Shown piece by piece: positions 35,104 to 46,116 of a DNA stretch of 64,000 nt. The stretch is from NCBI GenBank assembly GCA_033439255.1, contig CM065891.1, positions 1,612,001 to 1,676,000 on the forward strand, written 5' to 3'. The position numbers and the translations under genes were made by a program. Each line of letters begins with the position of its first letter. The stretch's first letter is position 1. The stretch comes from Hericium rajendrae (lineage: Eukaryota > Basidiomycota > Agaricomycetes > Russulales > Hericiaceae). Below the pieces are notes generated by a model. The model did not search any database. It was given only the letters and a program-made list of their open reading frames with translations, and was not told where the DNA came from.

Positions 35104-35195
35104 GGCCCCGCCAGGTCTAGCACCTCACGTGTGGGCTAGTCGACGTGGCCTGACAGAGCAGACTTGTCTGGACCCTTCGCCACCCTTGACCGGGG

Positions 35196-36530
35196 TTATT
35201 GAGTTATGGGAAGTGACGTGACGAAGATTGGAGGATGAGTATTGCTGTGCGAATGTGCAGGATTGCGCAGGATCACTGCCTAGACGACGTTAGCGCTATG
35301 GCACTTGGACGGTGCAGTGTAGAACTTACTGTGGGTTTGGCAGTTACCGACGACGCGTATGCAATGGCCATGCTTTTCGTCGTGAATGCACACCAGAGTC
35401 TTGCTGAGTTTGAATGGTCAAGAGTAAATTGACGAGAGATAGAGCAGACTTGCCTATGACCTTGGAGTTCTCGCCTTCTTCCTTCGACAGCAAAAGCACG
35501 CCAGCATTCGGCTCTTCTTCACCACGGGCCCTCCATGTCTCTACACCATAAGTCATGAAAAGTTCGCTGTAGCACACAGATTGACGCACTGTAAAAACGC
35601 TCCACGAGAACCTGCCACAGCACCTGATGCACATCCTCGTCCGGTGACGCGTTTAGTGCCTCCGCCAGCGTTCGCGCAAGCGCAGACAGAACGATAAGCT
35701 CTCCCGTTCCCGAAACGCTGCACGCCATGCCGCGTTGTGCCCAGCAGCCCGCGCCGTAGACGGCAGCCTGTGAAGCCACCATTCAGCACGAGCGCGGACC
35801 GGAATCGACATGCATACCTCGCCGACGCGGCCAGGAAGCTTCAGCAGCAGACCCCCGCTGAGGTGCATTCAGTGACCACATACGGAGTGGAGACAAAGAA
35901 CATACCTCGACACCCCCGCCGCCAGATCTCCAGTATTGTCCCAAGCCACCGCGCCGACTGTATCCTGTCTCGCGTGCAAACCCTGAATTATCAGACGCGT
36001 CCGCGCTCCGCGCCGTTCACCGACGCATCCAGCCTGCCCTTCCAGTATTCCCATTCTTTTTCGCGCGCGGCGACACCATCTCCTCCGGGTCGACCCCCTG
36101 ACCCTCCTCCGCAAATGCACGCGCCCCCTCGCCCACCAGCACCAGCGGCGGCACCCTCCCTAGCGCATCCCGCTCCCCGCGCGCCCGCAACACCGCCCGC
36201 GCAACCTGCACCGGATTCCGCACCCCGGCACAGCACCCACCGCGCCGAACTCGCCCGAAGCCGCGTCCATAAGCCCCGCATCGCATTCGACGCGTCCGTC
36301 GAGCGTGAGGTTCGCGCCGTACCCGGCGTTCAATGGCTCTGCATCCTCGAGCGCGCTGATCGCGTCCGTCATCGCATCGAGCGCGGGCGCGCCGGTGGAG
36401 AGGAGCGCGAGACCGCGCGTGCAGGCGGCGCGGAGGGCGCGTTTGAGGGGCGCGTCGGTGGCGGGGAGGTGTGTGCCGGCGCCGCCGTGGACGGCGATGA
36501 GGTGGAAGGGCTGGGGGGGTCTGTGGGCAT
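35196..36530 (-). CDS. Ntn-type L-asparaginase/isoaspartyl peptidase (asparaginase 2 family)
   Basis: Hydrolyses asparagine or isoaspartyl peptides after self-cleavage before a threonine. Start ATG at 36530 (MPTDPP...) leads to FHLIAVHGGAGTH, then DAISALEDAEPLNAGYG, VECDAGLMDAASGEFGAVGAV, and the active-site region QDTVGAVAWDNTGDLAAG with the presumed catalytic Thr after Asp. The next short exon gives SGGLLLKLPGRVGE, then VYGAGCWAQ, SVSGTGE and the C-terminal LWCAFTTKSMAIAYASS, ending in ILRNPAHSHS. The length is normal for the family. One-base slips occur near 36515 (run of seven C on the coding strand), 36225 and 36060. It is convergent with TFB4, with 92 bases between stops. Confidence 0.83.
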
Positions 36531-38324
36531 CGGAAGGGAGTCTGGGATGTCGGGTTAATGTTAAACGGAGATGTGCTAGTGTGGAGTGGAATGGCTGGGT
36601 GGGTTTACCTTCTGTACGGTTGGGGTAAGAACTTGAAGTTCAGGTGGGCCGGCGATCGATGTCGCTCAGAAAGTAATGACACGGTATATACTCCCTGCCT
36701 GGTATGATATAACCCGTAGCGCGTCGCGTATCTGAGGAAAATCCAAGGGAGCACCTAGCCTGCTCGCACAGAAAATACTTGGCCGTTGAATTCTACTTAC
36801 TTACTTATTCCTGGCCTCGTAGAGCCAGGTCTCCCCTCAGCATTCGTTTTGGGTCACGTCACGCCATCATGAATTACGTAAGATCACATGTACGTCATAC
36901 CGTCAACTGCTCTCATACTCTGGACGTACGGTACAACTCGTCTTACTTCCATCGACATGTCTTCGAAGCGACCCTATGATTGGACGTTTGGTGTGGATGA
37001 CTCGCGTCGGCAGCGGCGATACTTGAATGATGAATTTGTCAACTCATATTCAGCCGAAGGGCGGGCATCTTCATCGTGTTTCCTCTGGAGGGTCAGCGCA
37101 ATCGTACGGTGACTGACACGCTTCCTTTGCCGGTGAGTTGTGTCTACTGTGGAGGAGCATCCCGATTCCGGTGAGTGCTGATTTTTGAAGAGGTGTTGTT
37201 TCCTCGGGACAATTACGGGTCTAAATGCACAGTGCCTATCCATCCCGCAGCCGACCTACGAGAGCGAGACTACATTGTCCTGGAAGCTTCAATTGTGCAC
37301 CTGAATAATGGCTGCCACACCCGTGACAAAAATGATGCATGGTTTGATCTGAAACACATATGCCTCCTTGCCTGTGCAACTGAGCCTTCCTTCCGCATCC
37401 CCAATCCCACAGCCTACGAACCCAAATTTCCCTATAGCTTAAAATACAGTATTGTAATAGTATGGAAACCTAAGCCACATACCATGAAGATAACCAAAAT
37501 CTTCCGTAACAGAAAACCAACCCAAATTAAATTGTCCGCTACGAGACCAGGCGATGCCCGAAGGGCCGTGGAATGTTCTGAGGGACGGTTGCAAGTTTCC
37601 GTCGCCCGAGCGCTGACGTCCGCATTAGGACGTAAGCAGCCTCCCCGACAAGCCTCGGGCGATCGACGATCCCCGATGTGCACTTCCGAGTCGTCGCATG
37701 CGTCGATTCCTTCCACTCAACTTCCTGCCGTCAGCTTTGCGGCTGCGTCAGCATCGGAATTTTCTTTTCATCGGCCTATACAAGGTGCTTTAACACTATA
37801 CTGGCTTTCAGTTCGGCCGTCTGGTTACTCGGTTCAAGAATTATGTTTTTCATTGGAACTAACAGATCATAATTTACCGCTCCTCGATGCGCTCCCATAA
37901 TAATGATATGGCGCCCAGCAACCTCGCGAACGTGACGAGCGATAGAGGCTTTGTCGGCGCTCTCGGCAACGTATGGATCCGGAATGCTTCAATTGCTTGT
38001 CTGTGTCTACTTCAAAGACAACAGAATGTCAAACGAACTTGATTGCAAAGCAGTTTCACTGGGTCGCGCTGCTGCCGGCTATAAATTTTGACTGGTCTTC
38101 ATCGGGTAGAAGACGGCAGGAGGCTGACAGCGGTGGTGCAGATTTGCGAGACTTCGATGTTAGATCAGTCAGCTCCCCGACGATCCAACTTCAGGCAGCA
38201 TGGTCTTCAAGTGCTCTTCCAGCGCCACGCTCTGGTATACTTATAAGACTATCCAGGATGCGAGAAAATCCGTCAACACATCTATAGAAGCTCATAGCCC
38301 TCTTTTGCACTTCCTCGCCGCGCA
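36531..38324. other. Long region with an unresolved candidate gene only
   Basis: No confident gene. It includes the uncertain candidate at 36959-37900 described separately. 37901-38324 shows nothing else of note. Confidence 0.4.
36959..37900 (+). CDS. Unresolved candidate gene, possible short orphan protein
   Basis: ATG at 36959 opens MSSKRPYDWTFGVDDSRRQRR, a frame of about 50 codons. In another frame follow IFIVFPLEGQRNRTVTDT and VSCVYCGGASRFR, with a Cys-x2-Cys pair, then a GTGAGT donor. From 37175 a 241-codon frame stays open (EEVLFPRDNYGSKCTVPIHP and on). I do not recognise any of it, and no clean splice model joins the parts without a frame slip. It could be a small orphan gene with a base error, a relic, or chance. 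Confidence is low. Confidence 0.25.
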
Positions 38325-39675
38325 ATGTCGAACAGTAAAACTATTGTCGTACGCCCGTCATTTTTTTTTGTCGGAGAAGCTGCTAACGATCTATGGCATA
38401 GGTAACTGGGGCCTCTGGATTCCTGGGCTCCGTTATCGTCGATAAACTGCTCGACGCCGGCTACACTATTCGCGGGTATGCCGCATTTTTTTTTTTTTGC
38501 TGACATCCTCACATCTCCGTCTACAGCACCGTTCGCTCCGGCAAAGTCCAACGCGTCAAGGATGCCTATGCCTCATTTGGCGATAGGTTCAGCGTCGCTA
38601 TCATCGACGACCTCTCCACCGCCGACTTCACGGAAGCGTTCAAGGGTAAGTCAGACCACCTGCCGGACGTCACGCCCGGATGTTCATTTCTTCGTCCTTA
38701 GGTGCCGATGCTTTGATCCACGCTGCCTCTCCTCTCGCCGGTGCTGCCTCTGCCGAGGTCGTCCTCAAGGTAAATCCCTCCCCCCTAGTGTGAACCGTCC
38801 GTGCTGAACGTTCTTCCCCTCAGAGCGCCGTCGACGGCACTATCAGGGTCCTGAACTATGCCCACAAGGCAGGCATCAAGAAGATAGTCGTCACTGCCAG
38901 CATCATCTCTCTGAACCACCCAGCGGAGGTGAAGATCAACAAGACATACACGGAGAATGGTCTGTCGTTTTCTGTGTCGACTTCAGCCGCTAGCTCACTT
39001 CACAATTTAGACTGGAACCCGCAGACTCGCGAGGAGGCGCTAAAGCCGGACTACCCGCCATTCTTCGTGTACGCGGCGTCCAAGAAGCTGGCAGAGGAGG
39101 CGCTCTGGAATTTTGCGAAAGCGCATTCCGAGCTGGACGTCGCCACAAGTTCGTAGCCCCCGCCCATGACCACCTCCACATTGCTGACGAGAACTCTTTC
39201 AGTCCATCCCGCCTTCTTATACGGCCCCACCGGTCGCGGCCAAGTCATCGACGTGCCTGCGGACGGCACGAACACGTTTATCTACTCTCTCATCAACGGG
39301 CCCAAGGGCAGGCCCCTGCACGAGCAGGCCATCCCGCCAGCGTACGTGCACGTCGCCGACGCTGCGACCGCGCACGTCCTCGCGCTGAAGGCCCCGCCGT
39401 CCGACAAGCCGAAGCGCATCGTAAACGTGGGCGGCTACTTCACATGGAAGGACGCGGTCGAGTATCTCTACGCGACGCGCCCCGCGCTGAGGGACCGCCT
39501 GCCTTCCATTCTGGGCTACAAGGCCAGTGTTGACGAGTGGTGCCGGTGGGACGTGGGCAGCTCCGAGCGGATCATCGAGCTCAGCAAGTTTAAGGACTGG
39601 AAGACGACGCTGGATGAGACTGTTGATGATCTTCTCGCTCGGGAGAAGAGGCTGGGAGTCTCTCCGCAGCTGTGA
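38325..39675 (+). CDS. NAD(P)-dependent epimerase/dihydroflavonol-4-reductase-like oxidoreductase
   Basis: Extended short-chain dehydrogenase, similar to yeast Gre2 and plant DFR-type carbonyl reductases. ATG at 38325; exon 1 is only MSNSKTIV before an intron, then VTGASGFLGS (the GxxGxxG nucleotide-binding loop), KLLDAGYTIRGTVRS, ADALIHAASPL, VVTASIISL, the catalytic VYAASKKLAEEALW (YxxxK), and VHPAFLYGP, IPPAYVHVADAATAHVLAL and KFKDWKTTLDETVDDLL. About 345 residues, usual length, about seven exons with short introns. The substrate class is ketones or aldehydes by family; the specific one is unknown. The frame is clean. Confidence 0.88.
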
Positions 39676-40120
39676 GCACCCGGGGATTATGTCCTATGAA
39701 AGTCTGTCGAGTACAAGACTCGATTCTGTTAGTTCTTACGGCGTGAAAACAGTCATAAATAGATCAGTGATTACAGTGTAGAATACCATTGTTCGGAGGA
39801 TGAGTCGACCGACTGCTCTACCTTGGTCGCTGACAGGGAGGCTGCCCTCAGATCCAAGTTGGATTTAGTCATCGATTTATCCATCTGTCGAGTCTGGTAT
39901 GCAGAACTTCTCCAAGTACTGCCATCGTCGTGAAGAGAAAGATTCGGAACAGTTCGCATAAAATTGCATCATGGTAGTAGAATACATCTGAAATCATATA
40001 TACCACTGTGCAGCCCAAATTCTCTTTATTTACCAAGTCGTGAAAGCGTCCATGACAGTCTTCGAGTCCGTCGCGTTAGGTCGTGGCCATCCTGCGTATA
40101 CCCAAACTGCGCTCACACCT
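39676..40120. other. Intergenic region between convergent genes
   Basis: No gene seen; two 3' regions. Confidence 0.5.
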
Positions 40121-40933
40121 CTACCAGATCCCCGGGAAATACCTGTACGGCACACGCCGTGCATACTCCTCCCACTCCTTCCCAAATTCCTTCCTCAGAT
40201 AGCCGTCTTCCTTGCTTCCCCTCGTGAAGTAATACATCGACGAACACATATTTGCCAGGACGAACCCCGCAGCGTAAGGCCCGACACGCATGTACCGCCC
40301 GGCCTCGACGTACCACGAGCCCGGCGCAACAGCAGCGTCACGAGCACGCCGAGCGTCTTGAGCATGCCGCCCGTGTAGCTCGGGTGGCGCACGACGGCGT
40401 ACGGCCCGCTCTGCACGAGCTTGTGCTGCTGGCGCAGCGTGAGGTTGAACGTGAAGAGGCGGCCCATCGTGCGAAAGCAGACGAGACGGAGCGTCGCGCC
40501 CGCGACGAGCACCGAGGCGCTAGCAAGGTAGATTCCGCTGAGCGCGCCGATGCGCGGTGCGTTGGAGATGGCGGGGCCCGTGAGCAGGCGGATGAGCTGG
40601 CCTGAGATTGGGTGGGAGGGGAACTGGCGAGCGAAGATGATGGCGACCTCAATGAGGCTGAAGATCCAGTACGACAGCTTCAGAGGGGTTAGTTGTTTGT
40701 GGATTGGTGGAAGTTTGTACTGACCCTCGAAAATAGCATGCTATGGTGATCCATTGCTTCCTTTCGAGCAGGCTGATGCGCTTCGTGTCAAGTGCTTTGT
40801 GCTGTTCCGTCTCAAGCTGCTGGTCTGCGTCCGCCGCGGCTGCCTGGGGTGGGGGAGTCGTCGACTTGTCAAATAGTCGTGCGCATGCAAGAATGATGGG
40901 GATTTTCAGGAAAGACATCGCGACAGACTCCAT
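40121..40933 (-). CDS. Isoprenylcysteine carboxyl methyltransferase-like membrane protein
   Basis: Membrane methyltransferase of the ICMT/PEMT kind, which uses S-adenosylmethionine; in the classical case it methylates prenylated C-terminal cysteines at the ER. ATG at 40933 (MESVAMSFLKIP). The N-terminal helix is followed by an intron near 40680-40730, then two helices and the signature RTMGRLFTFNLTLRQQHKLV and SGPYAVVRHPSYTG. The C-terminal block reads LRKEFGKEWEEYARRVPYRYFPGIW, matching the usual end of the family. About 245 residues. A one-base slip near 40316-40330 must be allowed between VTLLL and SWYVEAGRYMR. Basidiomycetes hold several such genes; the short length and divergent N-terminus argue that it is not the main STE14. 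Confidence 0.8.
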
Positions 40934-42621
40934 GGCGAAGATAGTGTCGATTGGCGAGGCGCGGTTTGTCTCATGGATATCATGATTGTCTCCGTCTTTT
41001 CAGTACTCCTGGGTTTCGTAGCGCAGCTGCGACTCGGATTGACCAGATCGAAAGGCCCGATCTCCGCAGTGCAGCGGACCGTCAATGTATTGACTGTGTC
41101 GACGCACTTTCGCAGGCCATCGACCGGTGAGCTAGCTCTGTCACAAGTATTTGTCGGATGATCCATCTCAAAGGTAAAACTTCCTTTGGCCGATCGACGT
41201 GCTCTTTAGAAACCGGAAAGATTGAGGGACTCCGCCGCCGCCGTCGCATGTCGTCTGGTACCGACGCATACACTTCTGTTATTATGAAAATGAACCTTTT
41301 GGTCGATGGGAACGTAGCACTTAGAGCATGGAGCTACATCGATTTCGAGAAGGCTTGGTTTATGGAAGTGCGGAGAGGCCCGGGCAGCACAAGCTGCTCT
41401 ATCTACCAAGTTGCCTGATTTGGACAAGGATAGAGCAGAATGGAGCTGCAGCGGACGGCCTTCGGATGGAAAGATGATAGACGTCGTCATAGAGCATGAA
41501 TTGACGGATCCAAGACCCCGATGGGAGTAATAAAGCCACCTGAATGCTAGTGGTATTTACGAGGACAAGCGCCGCACTACCATGACTCGGGATCCTGGGA
41601 CCTGCGGACACGGTTTAATCATGGAGCTCATATGAGGTTGGACCCACATGTATCTATGCTCCAACTACAGGTAATTATGGTGAGTAACTTGAGTGATCGC
41701 AGCTCTACAGCTGTCGGTGTGCCTTGCCTGCAGCCTGTCGGTCGAGTTTGGGGTGCGCCTGAGCTCCGGCCGGAAAAGCCGCAATCTGAGCTCGCCGATC
41801 CTGGGTGGTACTTAAGTAGATCAGTCGGGTCATACACGCATCTTTGCTACAGGTGGAGATTCGAATGACTCGTGGATGGAGCGTCGCGTCGAACAGCCCG
41901 AAACTAATGAGGTCCAGTGCAAGATCCGTGAGGTCCTGCGCTCGGCATGGACAGTGAACCGTTTCAGGGCCGTCGTACACATGTTCACAGCCGACGGTGC
42001 GCACATGGAATGCGGTAATGGAATGCTGTTAGAGCGCTTGGAAGGGGAAACGGAGCTAAAGGTATAGGAAGAGGAGCTCCGGAGAGGTCGCAGGTCCGGC
42101 GTGAGAAAGACCAGGCTTATATAACGGGCTACAGTGCTTCGCGTGTTTCTCTTTTTTCTACCACAAGGACAAATCCTTCGACCGGTCTGCTCTTGCTCGC
42201 CCCCAATCTCGACTGCCCGTCGCACCGTCCCCAATCTATGGTCGCTTCTGTGAATATCTGGTGAGCTCATTCTTTCGCTTTGACCGCATGCCTCCGTGCT
42301 GACGTCCGCGCGGTCCATGCAGCACTGCACATCAGGTCAACAACATTCTCTTCGGACCTCTTGCATTCCTTCTCGTCGACACAGACAGGCCTCCTTAGTG
42401 TCAGCTACTCTTCTTCATCCTCGACTCTCTCAATTCTGCTCTTCTCAATCCATGGGATAAATCGCTTGCACCTCCACGGAATAGGTCGCCTGCTTCTCTA
42501 GAAAGAAAACATAGAATAACCGAACTAAGAAACAACTCCTGGAAACCCTTGTTTACTTCACACCTCTCCGAACCCGTCCTTTCATTCCCCTCTCCTCCCA
42601 ATACCCCAGTCACGAGTCATT
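40934..42621. other. Long intergenic region, no gene seen
   Basis: Several open frames of 60-165 codons overlap on both strands but none has family character. A TATATAA near 42119 and C/T-rich tracts at 42250-42620 probably belong to the promoter and leader of the next gene. Confidence 0.45.
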
Positions 42622-44299
42622 ATGATGCACTCCCTTCGCCCCTCCTCCCTCTTCCGCCCGGCCAGCCGCCCGACTTCACCCACTCCTGCTCCGCCTTCAG
42701 CTCCACCTCGTCTCGAGATGATAGGGCCTGTCGATAGAACAGCACGGCCGTTGACGAAGTTGTCTTTGACCAACTTCCGCCGTCCGTCTCCTGTCCCTGC
42801 GCCCTCACCTGCGCCTGCCATTGCCATAACCCAAGACGGATCCTATCTTGATGTCCTCGGTCTCAGACTGAGCGAGGCGGTTTCCAAAGCACTTGCGCAG
42901 CCTACGGGTCCTGCCGCTGTCAACGAGCAGCTGAACGGGAAACGACCAGTTCCGTCTGGTCGCGGGCAAGCATTGGGTGCACTTATTGCAACGTGCGTTT
43001 TTGTCTTCATTGGACATGACTCAGTTCTGACGTATGTGTAGCGAGCTTAAGGCGTCTCATGACAATCCGCATCTTCGCAAGGCGATCTTGCGGTGCTTGC
43101 AACGTCCCCTTTCCACGCTCTTGACCAACCTCTCTGCGAACCTGCTGCCACTGCTGTCTTCCGCAGCATTCACCAGCCCGCCTGCCCCCACACCACAGAA
43201 TCCTTCCCTGAATCCAACTCAAAGCCATGCTCTTGCACTCGCCAACTTCGCCGGTGAGCTGCTGGAGACCTTTGATGAGTTGGGTCTGGGTTTGGAAGGT
43301 GATCCGAGGGGCGATGGATTGAAGGCGACAAGAGACTCCTTGGCATCGATCGTGAACAGGGTCGTGAAACCCCTGGCTGCTGGCATCCGGGATGATCTCG
43401 TCGGCCTTATCAGCGGCCTCGAGATCACGCCGGCGAATTACAACGGCCCGACGGGCGCGGCATCGAAGACAACCGTGACGGCTAAAGTAGGCAGCGCCCA
43501 GCATCCATCGATCACGGCACTGCAGACCGTGATGCCAGTGTATGCGCGCACGTTCACGCGCCTTTTCGTGACGTCTGCATCGCAGTCCCATCTAGCAACC
43601 ATCCTGATCTCTCTGGTTTGGCATGGGCTCGTTACATTGGCGTACCGTGTTCCCTCGCCGATCACCCCACCTACTTCGCCTGCGACCGCACCAAAGAAGG
43701 TTCGCTCTACTACACCGCCTACGACGCCTCCGTCGAGCAGGTTCATTCTGAAGCTCCCGCCTTCTCGCCCTCCATCTCCGCCTGGGTTACGATGTGTCCC
43801 ACCTACGCTCGCAGACGCTCAGACGCTCTACGAGCTCCTTGGAACGCTGCCACGGCCCTTTGAGAAAGAGGCGACGCGGCTCGCGCGCGAGGCCGTCGAT
43901 GACGCATTCGACGGTCTTCGGGCCTTGGTTGCGCTCCTCAAGTCCGTCCAGGCGAACAACTCCGCCAAGACCCCTGACGAGCTGAGCAAGGAGCTTGGCA
44001 TCGTTAGCGCAGACATGCCCGCGCTCGTCGCGCTCCCTGTGCTTCTGCACACGTACGTCTTCCCCGTCCTGAGCAGCGACTCGCCGCGCAGCGTCGCGGC
44101 CGTGATTGGGCTGTCGGAGGAGCAGTACCGCCACGGCTGCCTGACCGGGTTCGGACGCGCGGATGAGTGCACGGTGGCCGTGGGCCAGCGCGTCCTCGAC
44201 TTCCTCCGACGCGAGCCTGCTACGAGCATCAACCCGTATGCCGCTGCCGTGGTGCAGTGGCTGGAGGTGGAGGTGACGTCGGCGGCGGTGTCGCCGTGA
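42622..44299 (+). CDS. Hypothetical protein with proline-rich N-terminus and helical body
   Basis: Not recognised. ATG at 42622; exon 1 to 42992, one 49-nt intron, exon 2 from 43042 to the stop; about 543 residues, clean frame. Residues 1-70 are proline/serine-rich and basic (PASRPTSPTPAPPSAPPR). The body is alpha-helical and leucine-rich, with SYLDVLGLRLSEAVSKAL, LRKAILRCLQRPLSTLLTNL and AGIRDDLVGLISGLE, interrupted by a low-complexity Pro/Thr segment near residue 330 and ending in helices such as DECTVAVGQRVLDFLRRE. No signal peptide or membrane span. It looks like a cytosolic helical-repeat protein, but no function can be named. Confidence 0.78.
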
Positions 44300-44713
44300 A
44301 GTCGTGGTGGCCAAGCATGGTATGGGATCGGTCGTCTGTCTCTATCGCTGTCTGTAAGTGGTCTATGTTCATAGTCGATAATTTTCGTGCAGACAGTGGT
44401 GTCGTCTGGATAGAATGCATATGTAATGTGCTGGTTCATTCGCATCTACTTATTCGGTCGTTCAGTTATCTTATTGTTATTTTCGGGGGATCATACGGGG
44501 TTCTCCCAGCTTAAAAAGTACGCGGCCTTGGTAATTTGGTCAATGCTATTTTTTTTGGTCATCTGCATCTTGTCGTTGTCGTTGGGTGAAGATAATGGGG
44601 ATTGAGCCGCCCTCTTGACGCAACCTCTTACCCGGGCAGGGCAGTGGGCGGTATCGTAGTACAAAGCGGGAATCAATGACTTGCGCGAAAAGATATGGAA
44701 TAACGTTTACATG
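44300..44713. other. 3' flank and left flank of the foldback element
   Basis: No gene. The last nine bases (44705-44713, GTTTACATG) are the left target duplication of the foldback element. Confidence 0.5.
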
Positions 44714-45231
44714 CAGACCCCTTCCCGTGCGCTCGTTCGAGCCTAAGGCGCACAATTGCTAGGGGGAAGAAATATGAGATATCCGAGTTTTTCCGTACAT
44801 GTTCCGTGTTAGTCCGAAATTATGGTGCTTGGGCTCGAAGAGCGACTGGCACATTTCCCTCTCATGTAATCATTACCCACGCCTTGTCGGGGTATTCTCA
44901 GCGGCGCGCACCATTTTAACGCGTCGGGCGACGAGAAGACCCCGGGTACTGTTTGCCACTTCACACGACTAAATAATGTAATGTTTAAAACATAAAATTT
45001 GACGATTAGGATAATGCCTGCAAAGCATCTGGGACAAGATGGCTACTGCATGCACAGAAGCGCAGAGTGATTGCACCGTTGGCCAACCCACTCCGGGGGG
45101 GCGGGGCCATGGGGGCACAAGAAAGGAAATAAAAATAAAAACCCAAGAGACAGGCCAGAATCGAACCGCTGACCGCGAGGAGAGCCTAACCAGCAGGGCA
45201 CAGCTGAGGCCGCTGAGCCACAAGAGCTTTC
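44714..45231 (+). repeat. Left arm of the foldback element
   Basis: Inverted copy of 45599-46116, same length. It is preceded by GTTTACATG. The inner end reads CACAAGAGCTTTC. Confidence 0.9.
45157..45220 (-). other. tRNA-like A and B boxes in the left arm
   Basis: On the minus strand, TGGCTCAGCGG (45210-45220) fits the A box and GGTTCGATTCT (45157-45167) fits the B box of RNA polymerase III promoters. Spacing is like that of a tRNA with a long variable arm. The flanks do not fold into a proper acceptor stem, so this is a tRNA-derived piece and not a tRNA gene. Confidence 0.55.
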
Positions 45232-45598
45232 CGGCCTGTTTTCTATCACTATCATGTGCCCTGTAGCCGTGGTATGCGCCACAAGACCCACCGTCGCCAC
45301 GGCAACGGCCGAATGCGGCGATATGGTGGCGATGACTGGAAACTATGACGTCTAGTCAATTGTACTATGTTTGCTAGTGTGAGCTCGAGCCTCGGTGCAA
45401 GAGATCTGCCCCCTTCAAAGCTTTGGATTGCACTACGAGACAAATATATTCATTTTGGCATATCTAGAGCCTAGATTGAGTGCACAACGAGTGCTCCAGC
45501 AGACAGGTGAACGAGTATCTTCTTTGACGGCTATTTCGACTTACCCATACGCGGCCACGGTTCAAAAGTCGTGATAAAAAATAGGCTGGTATAATTAA

Positions 45599-46116
45599 GA
45601 AAGCTCTTGTGGCTCAGCGGCCTCAGCTGTGCCCTGCTGGTTAGGCTCTCCTCGCGGTCAGCGGTTCGATTCTGGCCTGTCTCTTGGGTTTTTATTTTTA
45701 TTTCCTTTCTTGTGCCCCCATGGCCCCGCCCCCCCGGAGTGGGTTGGCCAACGGTGCAATCACTCTGCGCTTCTGTGCATGCAGTAGCCATCTTGTCCCA
45801 GATGCTTTGCAGGCATTATCCTAATCGTCAAATTTTATGTTTTAAACATTACATTATTTAGTCGTGTGAAGTGGCAAACAGTACCCGGGGTCTTCTCGTC
45901 GCCCGACGCGTTAAAATGGTGCGCGCCGCTGAGAATACCCCGACAAGGCGTGGGTAATGATTACATGAGAGGGAAATGTGCCAGTCGCTCTTCGAGCCCA
46001 AGCACCATAATTTCGGACTAACACGGAACATGTACGGAAAAACTCGGATATCTCATATTTCTTCCCCCTAGCAATTGTGCGCCTTAGGCTCGAACGAGCG
46101 CACGGGAAGGAGTCTG
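45599..46116 (-). repeat. Right arm of the foldback element
   Basis: Inverted copy of 44714-45231, followed by GTTTACATG (46117-46125). Confidence 0.9.
45610..45673 (+). other. tRNA-like A and B boxes in the right arm
   Basis: TGGCTCAGCGG (45610-45620) and GGTTCGATTCT (45663-45673), mirror image of the left-arm pair. Any transcripts would run outward from the centre in both arms. Confidence 0.55.

Larger units (their letters stand above)
44714..46116. mobile_element. Foldback element with 518-bp inverted arms, Mutator-like (non-autonomous)
   Basis: A 1,403-bp palindrome: arms 44714-45231 and 45599-46116 around a 367-bp unique centre. Reading the arms against each other I find one mismatch (44719 against 46111). 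The ends are CAGAC...GTCTG. GTTTACATG sits on both sides (44705-44713 and 46117-46125), a 9-bp target duplication. Long inverted ends plus a 9-bp duplication are the mark of Mutator-like elements. No transposase is encoded, so it would depend on one elsewhere. The open frames in the arms are mirror images of each other and not genes. Near-identity of the arms suggests recent insertion or ongoing gene conversion. Confidence 0.82.

Noticed and set aside
35737-36558. 273-codon plus-strand open frame, proline-rich
   Set aside because: It is the antisense shadow of the GC-rich asparaginase exon.
18124-44299. A secondary-metabolite cluster joining P450, acyltransferase, reductase and methyltransferase
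   Set aside because: They are separated by housekeeping genes (SLU7, CHD1, TFB4) and there is no core synthase.
45599-45690. True tRNA gene
   Set aside because: A and B boxes fit, but the sequence around them does not close an acceptor stem or a sound anticodon arm.
44969-45861. Identical 84-codon and 86-codon open frames on opposite strands, as a gene pair
   Set aside because: They are mirror images caused by the inverted arms, without splice structure or family character.
44714-46116. Palindrome as an assembly foldback artefact or two head-to-head SINEs
   Set aside because: Left and right flanks differ and a 9-bp duplication brackets the whole unit, which neither an artefact nor two separate insertions would give.
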